64,000 nucleotides of DNA. Origin: Trichaptum fuscoviolaceum (Eukaryota; Basidiomycota; Agaricomycetes; Hymenochaetales; Trichaptaceae). The translations under genes were made by a program, and so were the position numbers. The notes beneath the pieces are model-generated. The model had not been told where the DNA came from. It ran no database searches and saw only the letters and a list, made by a program, of their open reading frames with translations. The stretch is from the NCBI GenBank assembly GCA_910574455.1, contig CAJSYZ010000005.1, positions 434,001 through 498,000 of the forward strand, in the 5' to 3' direction. Within the stretch, counting starts at the first letter, position 1, and each line of letters begins with the position of its first letter. Below, piece after piece: positions 1 through 10,531 of the stretch.

Positions 1-381
1 TCTAATCTGCCATCTGACTTGGTTGCATTGAGTTCATCAGCACACATGTTGTCCCAGCTTACGAAGACAATTAAAATGGCGCTCAAGTCTACGGAAGACG
101 AGGGTGCTATCTTGCGTGCTCGATCTGTTGTCCAGCGTTTCCCGGTTGTTGAATGGCGTCAGCGCATGGACGATGTCCACAAGCGCAGTTTTGTTACTAG
201 CTGACAGTTTGCTAGCTCTCTGGCATGGAGACCTTCGGATGGTGAAGCTGAGCATGCGCCTGGCGTAGCGGTCATGGATACGGAAGATTGGGATCCTGAA
301 CGTTGGGAAAAACCGATGCTGTCCAACTGGGACACCCGAAGCACATACGCCAGCTCACACAGCTCGATCCCTGGAGCTTAA
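1..381 (+). pseudogene. alpha-1,3-glucan synthase fragment (decayed)
   Basis: The frame starting at base 1 reads like the part of fungal cell-wall alpha-1,3-glucan synthases that follows the glycogen-synthase-like catalytic domain: a ...MALKST..E..ILRARSVVQRFPVVEWRQRM stretch, then LAWRPSDGE and DWDPERWE blocks. An in-frame TGA at 202-204 interrupts it and TAA at 379-381 ends it. The intact enzyme is a membrane protein of about 2,000 residues that makes cell-wall alpha-glucan; here only some 125 codons remain. The fragment enters from the left edge, so its upstream extent is unknown. It abuts a TFIIF alpha fragment on the same strand, which is not a functional arrangement. The family match is by eye and fairly firm. 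Confidence 0.7.
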
Positions 382-439
382 GCCATTCGATGCGCAAAGC
401 CACCTCTGCGGAAGATAAAGCGAGGTTAAAAAGAGCCCA

Positions 440-1199
440 CACTCTTCCGAAAGAATCCGTACCGACCCATCCTGGTGCAGGTTCAAAAGCCACCCCCACC
501 GCTGCCGCCGCGACCGAAACCGAAAGTCAAGACAAAACCAGATGCAGGGAAGCCGCTGGTGAAGCTCGAGCCGAAGTCTGAGATCAAGGTCAAGGGCTCC
601 GGGTCGTCTTTGGCCTCGACGTTCACGGCTGTCAGAGGCGAGGACGCGCCGTACCAGGAGTTCAAGCTGATGGGCTGCGACGGGCATGGTGGTGAAGTTC
701 GACTCGCGAAAGCCGGTTGACATCAGGACGTGGGCGCAGCCCGTGAAGCTCAACCGCAAGGAGCTGCGTCGTGACCCTACTGGAGAGGGTCTGGGCGGAG
801 TCAGTTCGCAAGTGCCCATGATGCCGATGTTGGGAGCAGATGGGAAGCCCGTCATTGGAACAGACGGACGTATAGTCATGGTTGATGCAGAGGGCCGGCT
901 GATCCACAATGCCTACGGTGAGGCGATCCCCTCAAAAGGGAAAGGATCGCAAAGACAAGGACAAGGATAAGCGGAAATGCAAGTTTCAGAAGAAGACCAG
1001 GCAGGTGTTCCTGGTGCCCGAGCACATCCGGAGGATGTGTCGAGAGGAACGGTATCCCTGGGTCGCGGAGGACGGGACGGGCAGTGAGGTGTGGGTGGGA
1101 AGGATGGAGAAGGCCGCGAAGAGCGAGACGCATGCGATGTTCACGCCTGCAGCGACGCAGGTGTTCAAGTTCGTGCCTGCGCACCGGTTCAAGAGGTAG
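440..1199 (+). pseudogene. TFIIF alpha subunit (RAP74-like) N-terminal fragment, frameshifted
   Basis: Three frames are needed to follow the similarity. A proline/lysine-rich stretch ending in YQEFKLM (frame of 475-720) is followed by VVKFDSRKPVDIRTWAQPV and LGADGKPVIGTDGRIVM (frame of 686-970). The last part is KKTRQVFLVPEHIRRM, REERYPWV and FKFVPAHRF (frame of 909-1199), ending in TAG where the family continues. These blocks are typical of the N-terminal dimerisation domain of the large TFIIF subunit, which escorts RNA polymerase II to promoters. Two frameshifts and loss of the remainder make it a pseudogene. It begins within about 100 bases of the glucan synthase fragment on the same strand. 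Confidence 0.72.
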
Positions 1200-2240
1200 A
1201 TCTGACGTGAGCGTGTACTGGCAGAGACTTCAAATATCAAGCATCATCAATCGGACTTGACACATTCTCATATACATAGGACACACAGCATCATGTCAGT
1301 TCGAAATGAACGGCATGGAGGGGATGTTACCCAGCGACCAGGTAAGCTTCTTTGTCATTGTGCACGCTTCTGCCACTCACACCGCGCACAAAGCTATCAA
1401 GCTCAGTGGCTCATACAAGCCTTAACCCTGATGCCTATCGACGATTATCTGTTTGCGCTCGTTCAGAGTAACGATGTTCTATACTGTCCAGTGGCTGCGA
1501 ATGTGACACTCGCTGTTGATTCCTCGCTATTGCTTTACCTGATGTTTCTGCCGATGAAGTATTTGTTCTTACTGAAGTTTCGTCGCCAACGTTCCTTGAA
1601 GGGGAGCCGACGAAACCAACTATCCAAAAACCTTGAACTAAACTGTAGGCTCTGTAACCGATACCCAAGTCAACCCGAGTCATAATAACCATCTTGCCTC
1701 TCTAACCAGATTTATGCATGCGACAGCCTGTGCTGAGAGAAAAAGTAACACATCGACCCTTGCAAAATGCCTTTGCCTGAAGATGGAGATAGCAATTTGA
1801 CACTTTTGTCAGCTGTTTCAACTCCTAGTAGGACCTATATTTACCGAAGACGATGGAGTGGACCGCTCTCTGTACCGGTTCGCTCTGTCCCTGAACTCAA
1901 GAACGCGGCCGCGGCAATATGTCCTGCACCGTCGCCTACCAATGAACAACGAAAACCTGGGACCGCTGACTGTCGATTCAGTGACCATAAGTACTATAGC
2001 GGATCCTCTGTTGGAGACTGAAGAAGTGGATACACTGAGATGCTCAAATTTGACGCAGAAGCTACTATTGGCAAAGCTCATAAGCTGACGGTAAGTTTAA
2101 GTACGGACCTCTTGCTCACCACATTCAATGCATTCCCCATGATTTGCTCAGACATTCGTCTCGGGGACAAGCTGGCTCTGACAACGCTATATAATTCAGT
2201 AAGCCGGAATAATGGGAGGACATGCATGAATAAGTGAAGC
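1200..2240. other. Unassigned region, possible exon remnants
   Basis: No gene could be recognised. Short open stretches exist on the plus strand (1257-1685, 1858-2088, 2040-2237), with a possible donor GTAAGC near 1341, but joining them gives stops within a few codons and no family resemblance. It may be decayed coding sequence like its left neighbours. Confidence 0.3.
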
Positions 2241-3300
2241 TTGCGGGCCTTATTTAAGACTTCAGTCTCTCAGGACCTTTAAGTAACGCTTAAGTCACTT
2301 TCAGCAGAAATTAGTTTTCCTGATGGGCTGTTCATTTGTTCTTCAAGTTGTAAGGTAGTCGTCGATGGAATCCAGCTACCACGTGACTTTCACTTCGTCA
2401 CACTTTCTACACCTCCCTACTGCTCACACACCGGCACAAAATCAGGCATTCTGGCTCCATAGATTTGTAGAGAATAGCTGTAGCTTTTTAATGATGCAAA
2501 AGTTTTGAAGAAAAAATGCTTTACTCGGACTCTATTTCAGAAAAAGGTTTTTTCTCTAAAATAGCTTAGATTTCCATTTCCAGTAGTTTGCCGCAAAATG
2601 AAAAAAATATCATCTGAATTTGGCGGAGTGACTGTGACGTAACATGTCCATATATAGGAGAATTAGTAAGCAGCTTACACCGGCATACTCCGAGCTCAGG
2701 GTCCCGGGGCACGGAGAAGAGCCCGGTCAACCATCGGGTGAAAGGGTACCTGCACAAGTAACTTACAAGCTCCGGAAAGCACTGGAAAGCATTAAGAAGC
2801 ACATAAAAAGGCTATATACATCTTGTAGAATAATTTAGGAATTAAATTTATTTTTGGGATCACCCATTTACCAGAATTTGGCGGTGTGACCGTGACATGT
2901 CACGCACACGTGATATGTTGCTGGATTTCATCGACAACTACCTTATTTACAAATTTCATAGTATTCTAATTTTTTGTCTTGATAAAAGGCGTGGGGAATT
3001 CGGGAGGGGTATCGGGCCTTGCCAGCCATGCTGGCCCTCCCGAATTATTATTATTATATAGCGCCGTCAGAGCCAGCGGTCCCCGACACAAACATGCATT
3101 AATTTTGATGCTGAACCCAATACAGAGGCAGGTAATACTGTCATAAGATATCATTCAATTCTTTTACTACTTAGCAGAAGAGACAGAAAAATAGGGGGAA
3201 AAGTTATGAGGCTTCCCCAAAACTCTCAAACTATTTTTTCGCTTGCTTGTCTGAACGATGAAATAACCTGATACAGTCCGGCAGATCTCCTGGAAGATTT
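2241..3300. repeat. AT-rich non-coding region with local repeats and a hairpin
   Basis: No gene is seen. Two related segments, near 2612-2648 and 2870-2906, share an AATTTGGCGG(A/T)GTGAC(T/C)GTGAC core, so a short sequence has been duplicated locally. At about 2996-3049 the arms AATTCGGGAGGG and CCCTCCCGAATT form an inverted repeat around a second small palindrome (CCAGC/GCTGG), followed by an ATT triplet run. Confidence 0.5.
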
Positions 3301-3335
3301 TCTATCGTCAGATCTGACAGAGATAACAAGTAGTA

Positions 3336-4081
3336 CTATTCCCGCTCACTGAAATCAAGTTCTCGGTGCCCTGTAAAGAAACTCTGGCAGTCTGGAATGC
3401 TGGGCTCGAGAGAAAGGACGGGGAAAGCCTCCTGTCCACGGCCTCCACAGAAGTAGAGCCACTTGAGCGCCTTCGCGGCATTTCTCTCAAAAGATTCGAA
3501 ATTGTGCGAAGCGGCAATGGCAACTGCGGACACAATGCCCTGGGAGTGTCCAGTAGCACCATGGACAAGCCTGCGCATCTCGCCTAGAGTGATGTCTGTT
3601 ACTCGGCATGCAATAAGGTACTGAGTGAGTTGAGTGAGCCCGATGACAGGGAAGGATACGGGAACAGACACGAAATAATGTGTTGAAGGGCGGGGAAGAG
3701 CCCCGGAGAGCCATGAAATAACGTCCAGGCCATAGGTATAGAAGGCATGGAAGTAGCGGTTGCGTGAGGCTACAAGACATTATCTGTCAAGGCCGCGATA
3801 TGCCTCTGTTTCATTTTCGAGCTCGGAGGTAGTCTCTACCGCATCTTCAACGTCCTGGGCATGCAAAAACTCGTCGCGCAGTACCTCCGCTGCGATCCAT
3901 TCACTGCCGATCGCTTTCACAGGAACAGAGATCTGCAAACATCCACTATCAACCTTGGTCCCACCATACAGGGATAGCCGGAGAATCGGATACATACCCT
4001 GGTCTTGTTAAGTTGTATGAGGAGCGGACGCGTCTCGACATCGTTGTCAGCGCACACGGCGCAACCATTCGGAGTAGCCAT
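3336..4081 (-). pseudogene. Fatty acid synthase beta subunit, N-terminal fragment with acetyltransferase motif
   Basis: Reading down from an ATG at 4081 gives a FAS beta amino end with LLIQLNKTR at the exon 1 border. A clean 65-nt GT-AG intron (3997-3933) follows, and the next exon continues ISVPV...EWIAAEVLRDEF. After a broken stretch around 3780-3670 the frame resumes as SFPVIGLTQLTQYLIACRV and the malonyl/acetyl-transferase nucleophile motif GHSQG (about 3551-3537), then WLYFCGGRGQEAFPV. The similarity stops near 3390, about 330 residues into a protein that is normally over 2,000 long. Frameshifts and truncation make it non-functional. The conserved intron argues for duplication of genomic DNA rather than retroposition. 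Confidence 0.75.
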
Positions 4082-4149
4082 TAATGCCAAACTGCGACAA
4101 CCAGGACTCCCTCTGTAATATCGTCTATAAGTGAAGTAAAGTAGGAAGT

Positions 4150-4592
4150 CTAAGCCAGTCGCGTCGAACAGACAAGTCTACGGATGAACGGAGAAGTGAG
4201 GAGCGCGCGGAGCCAGGAGAGACGCGTTCCCGAAAGAGTCTCGAGCCACTCGTCTGCATCCGGCACACCAGAAGCAATGGTGAACGTCGTCGTTTCACCC
4301 GACACCTGTGCGCTGACGCAGCAGGGAAGGCTAGACTTCACTGAAGGGAACTGCGCCGAGGTAGTCAACTTGTGGGACACGCGACTCATCACCATTGTAC
4401 AGACACTGCAGAAGCTTCTTCGAGAGGTCTGCGGTGATGTTTCCAAGCAAGTCAGCAATAGGCTCATCCTTGAGCTTCGCATGTTTCACAGCAACAGGAC
4501 CCTGTAGGATGCAGACACGCTGCGGGTCTTGGTCAAACACAGCGTCGATATCTTCCGCAGCCCATAGGGAGTCCCACACAAATTTGCTTGCT
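4150..4592 (-). pseudogene. Fatty acid synthase beta subunit, central fragment
   Basis: The minus strand reads LWAAEDIDAVFDQDPQR, CILQGPVAVKHAKLKDEPI and DESRVPQVDYLG, then after a frameshift GVPDADEWLETLSGTRLSW and RALLTSP. These blocks belong to the middle of FAS beta, between the enoyl reductase and dehydratase regions. The piece lies immediately upstream, on the same strand, of the N-terminal FAS fragment, so the order is reversed relative to the normal protein. Its upstream border coincides with the GGTACC-rich repeat that begins near 4612. Confidence 0.7.
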
Positions 4593-4611
4593 CGTCCCCA
4601 AGTTCACCCAT

Positions 4612-4805
4612 GAACTCCCGATTAGAGCATGACACGGGTGCACCCGTAGGTACCCGTGATCCGCAAGTGCAGGTACCTGTGCAAAAAAAATCAATACCTG
4701 GATCCAACCCGGATCCGTGGGAAACGGATCCAGGTGCACCCGCACCCGTTACCTGCAGGTATTGCAGGTACCTGTTAGCACCCGCAGGTATTTGCAGTAG
4801 GCCAT
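4612..4805. repeat. GGTACC-rich dispersed repeat, copy 1
   Basis: The segment is made of repeated GGTACC, GGATCC, ACCCGTAGGT and CTGCAGGTA motifs and has an A8 tract followed by ACCTGGATCC. Its left end carries GAGCATGACACGGGTGC. The same end sequence occurs in reverse orientation at the right end of the copy near 6.8 kb, while the A8/ACCTGGATCC/GTGGGAAAC core has the same orientation in both. It is non-coding and looks like a short mobile or amplified repeat family with related ends. Confidence 0.6.
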
Positions 4806-5415
4806 GAGGATACTGTGCAATATTGTTCACTCAATAGCCCAGTCGATGGCCTCAGCCTTGACTTGCCCTTACGGGTTACTCCTGTCCTCAGACGTGGAGA
4901 TGTAGCTCATGAATGAAACAACAAGCTCAACAGCCCGGGTGATGGCCTCAGCCGCACCCGACCCACAGGGACTCCTTGTGCCACAGCATAGAAGTCAGCT
5001 GTTGAGCTAACGGTATAACTGCCTGGCTTTGTGCTTTCGCGCGAAGTCAAGCAGTCTAAACCACCATACACCCAACCAAGTCCAGTAAAGGATAAGACAC
5101 AGTGAGAGCCGTCAAACTCAATGAGCCTTCATGTGGATGAAGGCTCACTTACACGGATCCCCTGGGGTGAGTTCGACGTGTGTGAGATATTACAGGTCTT
5201 GGGCATGGGGACCCTCCCTGGACAAGTGCTTCTTTGTGTGAGCAAGCCCCAGGAATCACCAGGGTGAGCAAGCAGCAGATGAAAGTGCAGCCCAAATGGG
5301 GTGTGCAGGCGGCGAGCTATCATCTGTTGCTGCTACCCTGGCTGTCCCAAAGATGGTGCTGGCGATTGATGAGTTTTGCGCCGAATCGAATGAAAGCTGG
5401 ACGATAGGAAAGCCC
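4806..5415. other. Non-coding stretch with a perfect hairpin
   Basis: No gene was recognised. Two similar lines occur near 4829 and 4925 (TCAAnAGCCC...GATGGCCTCAGCC), suggesting a roughly 100-bp local duplication. At 5122-5147 the arms TGAGCCTTCAT and ATGAAGGCTCA form a perfect 11-bp stem with a 4-base loop. There is no U-tract to mark it as a terminator. Confidence 0.4.
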
Positions 5416-6303
5416 TCAGGAAGATGAAGACGAAGGTGTTCTTGGTTTTGTGAAGGCTTGAATCAAGCCCGAGTTATGGGCGATGTTTTCGGCCGAAAGG
5501 GGAAAGTGTAGTGGTGGTGATGCCGGGATGGGACCGTCTTGCACATGCGTGCTGATAGGAGACTGCATGGAGCGCAGAGAGTCGGACGGCGATGGTAACC
5601 GGTCAGTTCTGAAGATATTGTGAGTCGATGTGTAAAATTACAACGGGCCAGCGAACGTACTTCTTTGGACGAGGGCCACCCCGTGGTCGCTGTTGACCGC
5701 CGTCACCCGTCTTCTCCTTTCTCGGAGATTTTCCTCCTGCGTAGTCCAAACCTTCCTCCTGCAAGACTCTCCTTTTTTTGTCTGGGCTTCCATCGGAAAT
5801 GCCAAGCCATCCTCCGGCGCTGGCGTTGTTATATTGTGCACGCCGCCTTCGTCCTGTCTCATAGTTTGTCGGCATCAAGTACGCCTTCGCGCTCACATGT
5901 GGGTACGTCGTCTTTTTGACGAGCAGATGGGGCTGGAATTCGGGAAGGGTGGTGACGGGGTCGTTGAGGTATGATGATTGCCCGCGAAGCTCGTCTGCAG
6001 CCCGTCATCTCGATACGTATCTTGTCCTCCGCTCCTGGGCGCACCTTATGCGCCTCATCCGCAATCTCTCCAAGCAGCCACAGTCTCTCCTCGGTCGAAG
6101 CTGAGCGGGTCTCAATGAGCTCAATCAGTTTGTAGATTTTCGAGGTTAAAGAGGTAACGGTCGACTTGAGCACGGCGTCGAGCTCGCGGAGGTCGGCAAA
6201 GCGGGAGAGGTCCAGAGGGAGGGAGTCGAGAGTCTGCGCATAGTCCGCGCGCGCGTCGGAGGTAATCGATGGCCGTCGAGGCCCGTGGCCGTCGTTCCGT
6301 CGA
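5416..6303 (-). pseudogene. ING-family (Yng2-like) histone-reader subunit, frameshifted and without PHD finger
   Basis: Going down from 6303, the minus strand gives an ING N-terminal helical domain: LPLDLSRFADLRELDAVLKS, KIYKLIELIE, EERLWLLGEIADEA and KVRPGAEDKIR. A one-base shift follows, then ADELRG...HLLVKKTTYPHV, YETGRRRR and a lysine/arginine-rich linker. A 52-nt intron (5660-5609) joins this in frame to LPSPSDSLRSMQSP and ends in a stop at 5418-5416. ING proteins link NuA4-type acetyltransferase complexes to H3K4me3 through a C-terminal PHD finger, and no Cys4-His-Cys3 finger is visible. Frameshift plus loss of the finger argue for a pseudogene, although a single assembly error could explain the shift. 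Confidence 0.68.
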
Positions 6304-6720
6304 AAGAACTAAGTCGACCAGTAGCACGCGCCTATGCGCGGACTCCAGTCAACCGTCCGTAGTATGTCTTCTGCGTGCGCAACGCAATCGTCGCTCGCGA
6401 GAAGTCCGAAGACAAGAAACAAACTGGACTCTTGCACGTCCGTAAAAGTCTTGCGCGCCCGTAAGAATGTCGCGCGCCGTCGTAGTCGAAGCCCGAGGAC
6501 AAGAAACAAACTAGTTCGCCAGAAGAAACGAGTCCTAAAGCACGCGCAACAGCGCAGACGTCAGACTCGTTCCCGTTCACGCTCTCGCACGTCGTGGTTG
6601 GGGAAAGGTAAGTTAATTTTCTCACGGTCTACATGACGCGACTAACACAAGTTATTATCGCGTGTGAACCAGCTACTCCGGTCACGCAACTAACCTGACC
6701 CGTTGTCTTTGTTCCCGTTC
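6304..6720. other. Arginine-codon-rich stretch with short direct repeats
   Basis: No supported gene. The phrase CCGA(A/G)GACAAGAAACAAACT occurs twice (about 6407-6427 and 6491-6511), in a sequence whose translations look superficially like RS-rich splicing factors. No start or splice structure supports that. It separates the ING remnant from the second GGTACC repeat. Confidence 0.35.
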
Positions 6721-6734
6721 CTCAATGTCTGCGG

Positions 6735-6918
6735 CCTACGGCCACTGCAGGTACCTGCAGGTACCTGAGTTAAAAAAAAGTCATACCTGGATCCGCAGGT
6801 AAGCGTGGGAAACAGGTACCTGCATGCGGGTGCACCCGGAGCCGCAGGTTTTTGCTGCAGGTACCTACAGGTACCTACGGGTGACACGCACCCGTGTCAT
6901 GCTCTACTCCCGATTATT
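6735..6918. repeat. GGTACC-rich dispersed repeat, copy 2
   Basis: This is a second member of the family at 4.6 kb. It has multiple CTGCAGGTACCTG units, an A8 tract followed by ACCTGGATCC, GTGGGAAAC, and a right end GCACCCGTGTCATGCTC that is the reverse complement of the left end of copy 1. Interior order matches copy 1 but spacing differs, as expected for an expanding or decaying repeat family. Confidence 0.6.
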
Positions 6919-7860
6919 CGACTTGCACGTCTTGTCTCCTGTGTATCAACGCAAATCGCGTAGAGGTTGCAGCGCGACGCAAGATGGCTTTGTCCGCAGC
7001 TGGTCGACACAACTACGGAGGTCGCTCAAGTTCAGGATCTCGTGCGCGAAGAGGATCCCAGCGAACGAGGCGAGCTTTTGCACTGGGGTGCCATAGTTTC
7101 CCGCACATGATCTGTGAGACGCGAACGAGTGCGAGGTGGTCTCAACATGGCTCAAAAGTGCCGATCTCTGTGAAGCAGTTGGAAGTTCTGGTCAGACTCA
7201 GTGACGGTCAGATCATGGGCACGCACGGTCTTCCACATCTCCCCGAATGATAACATTGTGGTTTTTCTGAGCGTCGAGCGGGCACGGTCATATTGACGGT
7301 GGACGCCATGCGCATGAGCTCTTCCACCCGATGGAACATCGCTTTGGGCGTATCCTCGCCGGCAAAGACATGCTCATACACGAAGTGTGCAGCGCGGACA
7401 GTATCAGGTTCGTTCGCCAGGTGGACCAGCATCAGGTAAGTATGTAGGGAGGCGTTATACTGATAAGTTGCTGACACTCGAAACGTCTGAGCCAGCACTG
7501 TCGTCTGTAGGCTTCCAGAAGTCGTGCACATTCGGAATAGAGACCGGCGTTGTGCGAGAAGCCAGGCGGGGCCACAGTTTCAGAGGAGGCGGAACACGGC
7601 ACAAGACTTTATAGGTGTCGGCGACAAAGAAGACGGGCGTGTTCTTGTCATCAGTCTGACATATGGGGTTGTCCTTCGGATGATTTCAATTGCTCTTGAA
7701 TTCATCTTCAGTTTAGATGATGTAGAGATAATTCCGGCTCACCAGGTGACACAGCGTACCCGATCCTTGCTTGCTGAACGAAAGAATGTCCTGTTGGCGT
7801 CGGCCTGTTTCATGGCAGCCCAGTTGGCACTTCTCAAGCGCGCTTCGTGTTTGAGGTAAG
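6919..7860 (-). pseudogene. Unrecognised decayed coding sequence
   Basis: Several minus-strand stretches look protein-like (YLMLVHLANEPDTVRAAHFV at about 7435-7375; FAGILFAHEILNLSDL near 7060; TPVFFVADTYKVLCRVPPP near 7640). They lie in different frames, are separated by stops, and could not be joined by plausible introns. Codon-like composition and frame changes suggest a decayed gene. I do not recognise the family. Confidence 0.35.
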
Positions 7861-9110
7861 CAAGACTATCGAAGTACAAACATCCTTGGAAACGAGCAGA
7901 GGGGAATCATGATCATTGCTGCTGTTGTCGTGAGCGAGGTGTGTCGGTTGAAGAAATTGAGCAGGAGGATAAGGTAAAATAATAAATAAACTGAAAGTAG
8001 ACCACAGAAGCAGGGAAAAGGTACGAGAAAATATTAAGATAAAAACCACAATAACCAAGAGAGAACAGGTTACACAGAGAATAAACTAGGAAAGGAAGAT
8101 TTAGGCGACACATGAAATTAAAAAGACAGTTTACCAGGAACGAAGGAGATAAGAAAAAATGTGCGATTGGCTGGGAGCGTGAGAATCGGCTTACTTTCTG
8201 TAAAACTGGATTAAAGTTCACGACGACACATCCCTCCCTCAGCTACGCTTCGTGTCGGGGATGTATAATTATTGTTCTATATCTTTCATCGGCAATTTCC
8301 GATAATGTATAAATACCGCGGAAGTTCTAGCGCTCACTGCGCCTTTCTCACTCCTTCTTCCATCTTTCAACTACTTGTGGGACCACCAAAACCGGGCTGA
8401 ACTCATCTTTATTCTACGATGATCGGACTCCCTGCTATCTATCTTGCGGCGCGGTATAGGTGATGCACATGCTCAGCGCCGCCCATCGGCTCATGGATGG
8501 TCGCATTTAGCTGTTGTACCCAGGCTGGTTATGGTTCTCCGTCTGACTGACGGCAAATATATCTTCAGGAACGAAGAAAAGGAGAGAGTGAGAGTTCTTA
8601 TTTCAAACATCCTCAGTCACCTGGAAACATTCTCTCTGTCTGGATGACTTGATCAAGTTGTGCTTTGCGCACGTTCACCAATCTTCGCCCCCAGAATATG
8701 CGTACTGATGCTAAAACTGCAAATGACGCACCACAATTTTCTTTCCATGAGAACTTTTCTACTCTGATACCACATCTATTTCACCTGTCTGGCCTGTGCC
8801 TCGTTCGTTCCATAAAGACTGTACGAAAGTGCCTTTCTAGTGCCATCGACGCTTTACTTCTGGGCCTGCGGCGACGCATTTGCGGCACGGGAAGTTGGAA
8901 TGACGCACGTTTCAGACTATGGATCATGCTACAATGTCTTCTCAAATGTATACACCGTCTTCCCCCGACACGCGCTCTTCGGATTGGAAACTGGACTTCA
9001 AATGATATGCCGGATATCCGTCCTTCGCTAAGTTCATCCCACTCCCTACCCCACTATATAACATCCTGGTGTTACGCCTTGCCCTCATAGTGCTCTGAGC
9101 ACTTTGCTTG
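7861..9110. other. Non-coding region, AT-rich then promoter-like
   Basis: 7.86-8.33 kb is AT-rich without a convincing ORF. Near 8307 there is TATAAATA followed about 30 bases later by a pyrimidine-rich tract and an ATG at 8419 that opens only a short frame, so a lost or very short gene is possible. TATATA at 9055-9060 lies about 60 bases upstream of the RNase T2 start codon and is a plausible TATA element for it. Confidence 0.35.
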
Positions 9111-9116
9111 TCAACC

Positions 9117-10531
9117 ATGAAGTTTGCAGTAGATCTCATTCCTGCTCTGCTCATTCCTCTCTTGAATCTGAGAGTGAACGATTCAAATTCACTCTTACCC
9201 CTGAATGACACTGCTGCTCTTGATGGATACACAGTTCCTTCGGACATCCCTTTCATCGCAGGTGCCTCTCCCACAGGCGCCGTCGCGCAGGCGGTCTTCA
9301 CACACCATCCCCATCATGAACCACACCGCGAACACGAGCACGGTGGCGACGAACACCATCGCAACGAGAACCATTATCGTAACAACGGAGAAGGCGAGAA
9401 GGGTATGAAGCGCCCACGCGTCGGGCAGCAGCGCGTGCGTGCGCAGCCGTTGACTAGACAGAAGACATCTTCGAGCTGCCCCGTCCCACCGGTCGTGAGC
9501 TGTTCTCCTCAGGCAGAAGAGACGGATACGTGTTGTGTAAGTTCTCATGCCACTTTCATTGTGCTGCCCCTTTGTTAAGACATAAATCCCTTCAGGTTGT
9601 GAATCCAGGTGGTGTGCTCGTTCATACACAATTTTGGGACTTGGGATTTGGAGTAGCAGACTCTTGGGGAATCCATGGCCTCTGGTAAATTTATTCTGGC
9701 TATAGGGGTTGGCGACGTCACTTGACGTTTTATTTAGGCCTGACAAATGCAACAATCAGTTCTATGAGAACTGCGATAGCAGCCGCGCGTACTCCGGCTC
9801 GCAGATTACCGCAGCTCTTCAAGGCGCCGGGCAGAGTAGCTTGGTTGACTTCATGAATACGTATTGGGTCAGCAACGATGAGAGTTCGCCAGACTTCTGG
9901 TCCCATGAAGTGAGTGGCTCGTGCTATATGCATGTCAGAGTACATTAACAATAATATTTCTTGTATATTCAGTGGACAACTCATGGAACATGGTCAGATA
10001 TAACCTTTACTCTATGAATACGAATGTGAGATACTCAACATGGTACCATCGTAGCGTCAGCACACTGGAGCCTCAATGTTTCGAAAATTATCAAGTTGCT
10101 CAAGAGGTTGTGCCGTACTTCGAGACGGTTGTCAGCCTTTTTCAGCAACTAAACACGTACGAGGCACTTACCTCTGCGGGGGTAAGTCTTTGGACATGAT
10201 ATTCGTCTAACAACTAACATTACAAATTAGATTGAACCTTCGGAATCGGAGACATACACTCTCGTTGACCTTCAGGATGCCGTGACCAAGTCGCTCGGGT
10301 TTGTTCCTGATGTACGTGCCAACATCAATATCTTTTTACCTTTCGTCATATTTGACATGCATAACCTAGTTTGTGTGCTCAGACTCGCAGCTCTCCAGTG
10401 TTCAATACTATCTGAACGCACAGGGCCCTCTCCAGGACGGCGAATTTGTAGCTTCGCATGCGTCTCGTAAATCCGAGTGCCCGGAATCTGGTATCAAGTG
10501 GTTGCCGAAGCAGTTACCAGTGGGAAATTGA
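9117..10531 (+). CDS. Secreted ribonuclease T2
   Basis: RNase T2 enzymes cut RNA through 2',3'-cyclic phosphates and act outside the cell or in the vacuole. Seven exons join in frame: 9117-9536, 9596-9684, 9738-9909, 9973-9992, 10055-10181, 10231-10311 and 10370-10531, about 356 residues. Both catalytic signatures are intact across splice sites: CAS1 as SWGIHGLW (exon 2 end) and CAS2 as FWSHEWTTHGTC, spread over exons 3 to 5. The family's cysteine pattern (SCPVP...DTCC, CNNQFYENCDSS, KSECP) is present. The first 140 codons are odd: a hydrophobic start, then a His/Glu/Arg-rich linker with HHPHHEPHREHEH, longer than usual, so the true start or an extra intron in exon 1 is uncertain. The donor of the last intron (10312) is the least certain junction. 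Confidence 0.82.

Noticed and set aside
6334..6636. Arg/Ser-rich frame resembling an SR splicing factor
   Set aside because: Short direct repeats create the composition; no start, intron structure or RNA-binding domain supports a gene.
9195..9755. 186-codon minus-strand frame with a membrane-like helix opposite the RNase T2 gene
   Set aside because: It is antisense to conserved RNase T2 exons with correct splice phases and has no homologue I know; treated as a shadow frame and noted only as an oddity.
10312..10369. Possible U12-type (AT-AC) intron in RNase T2, from ATATCTTTT near 10328
   Set aside because: A normal GT-AG pair (GTACGT...CCTAG) gives the correct phase, and no U12 branch-point consensus is visible.
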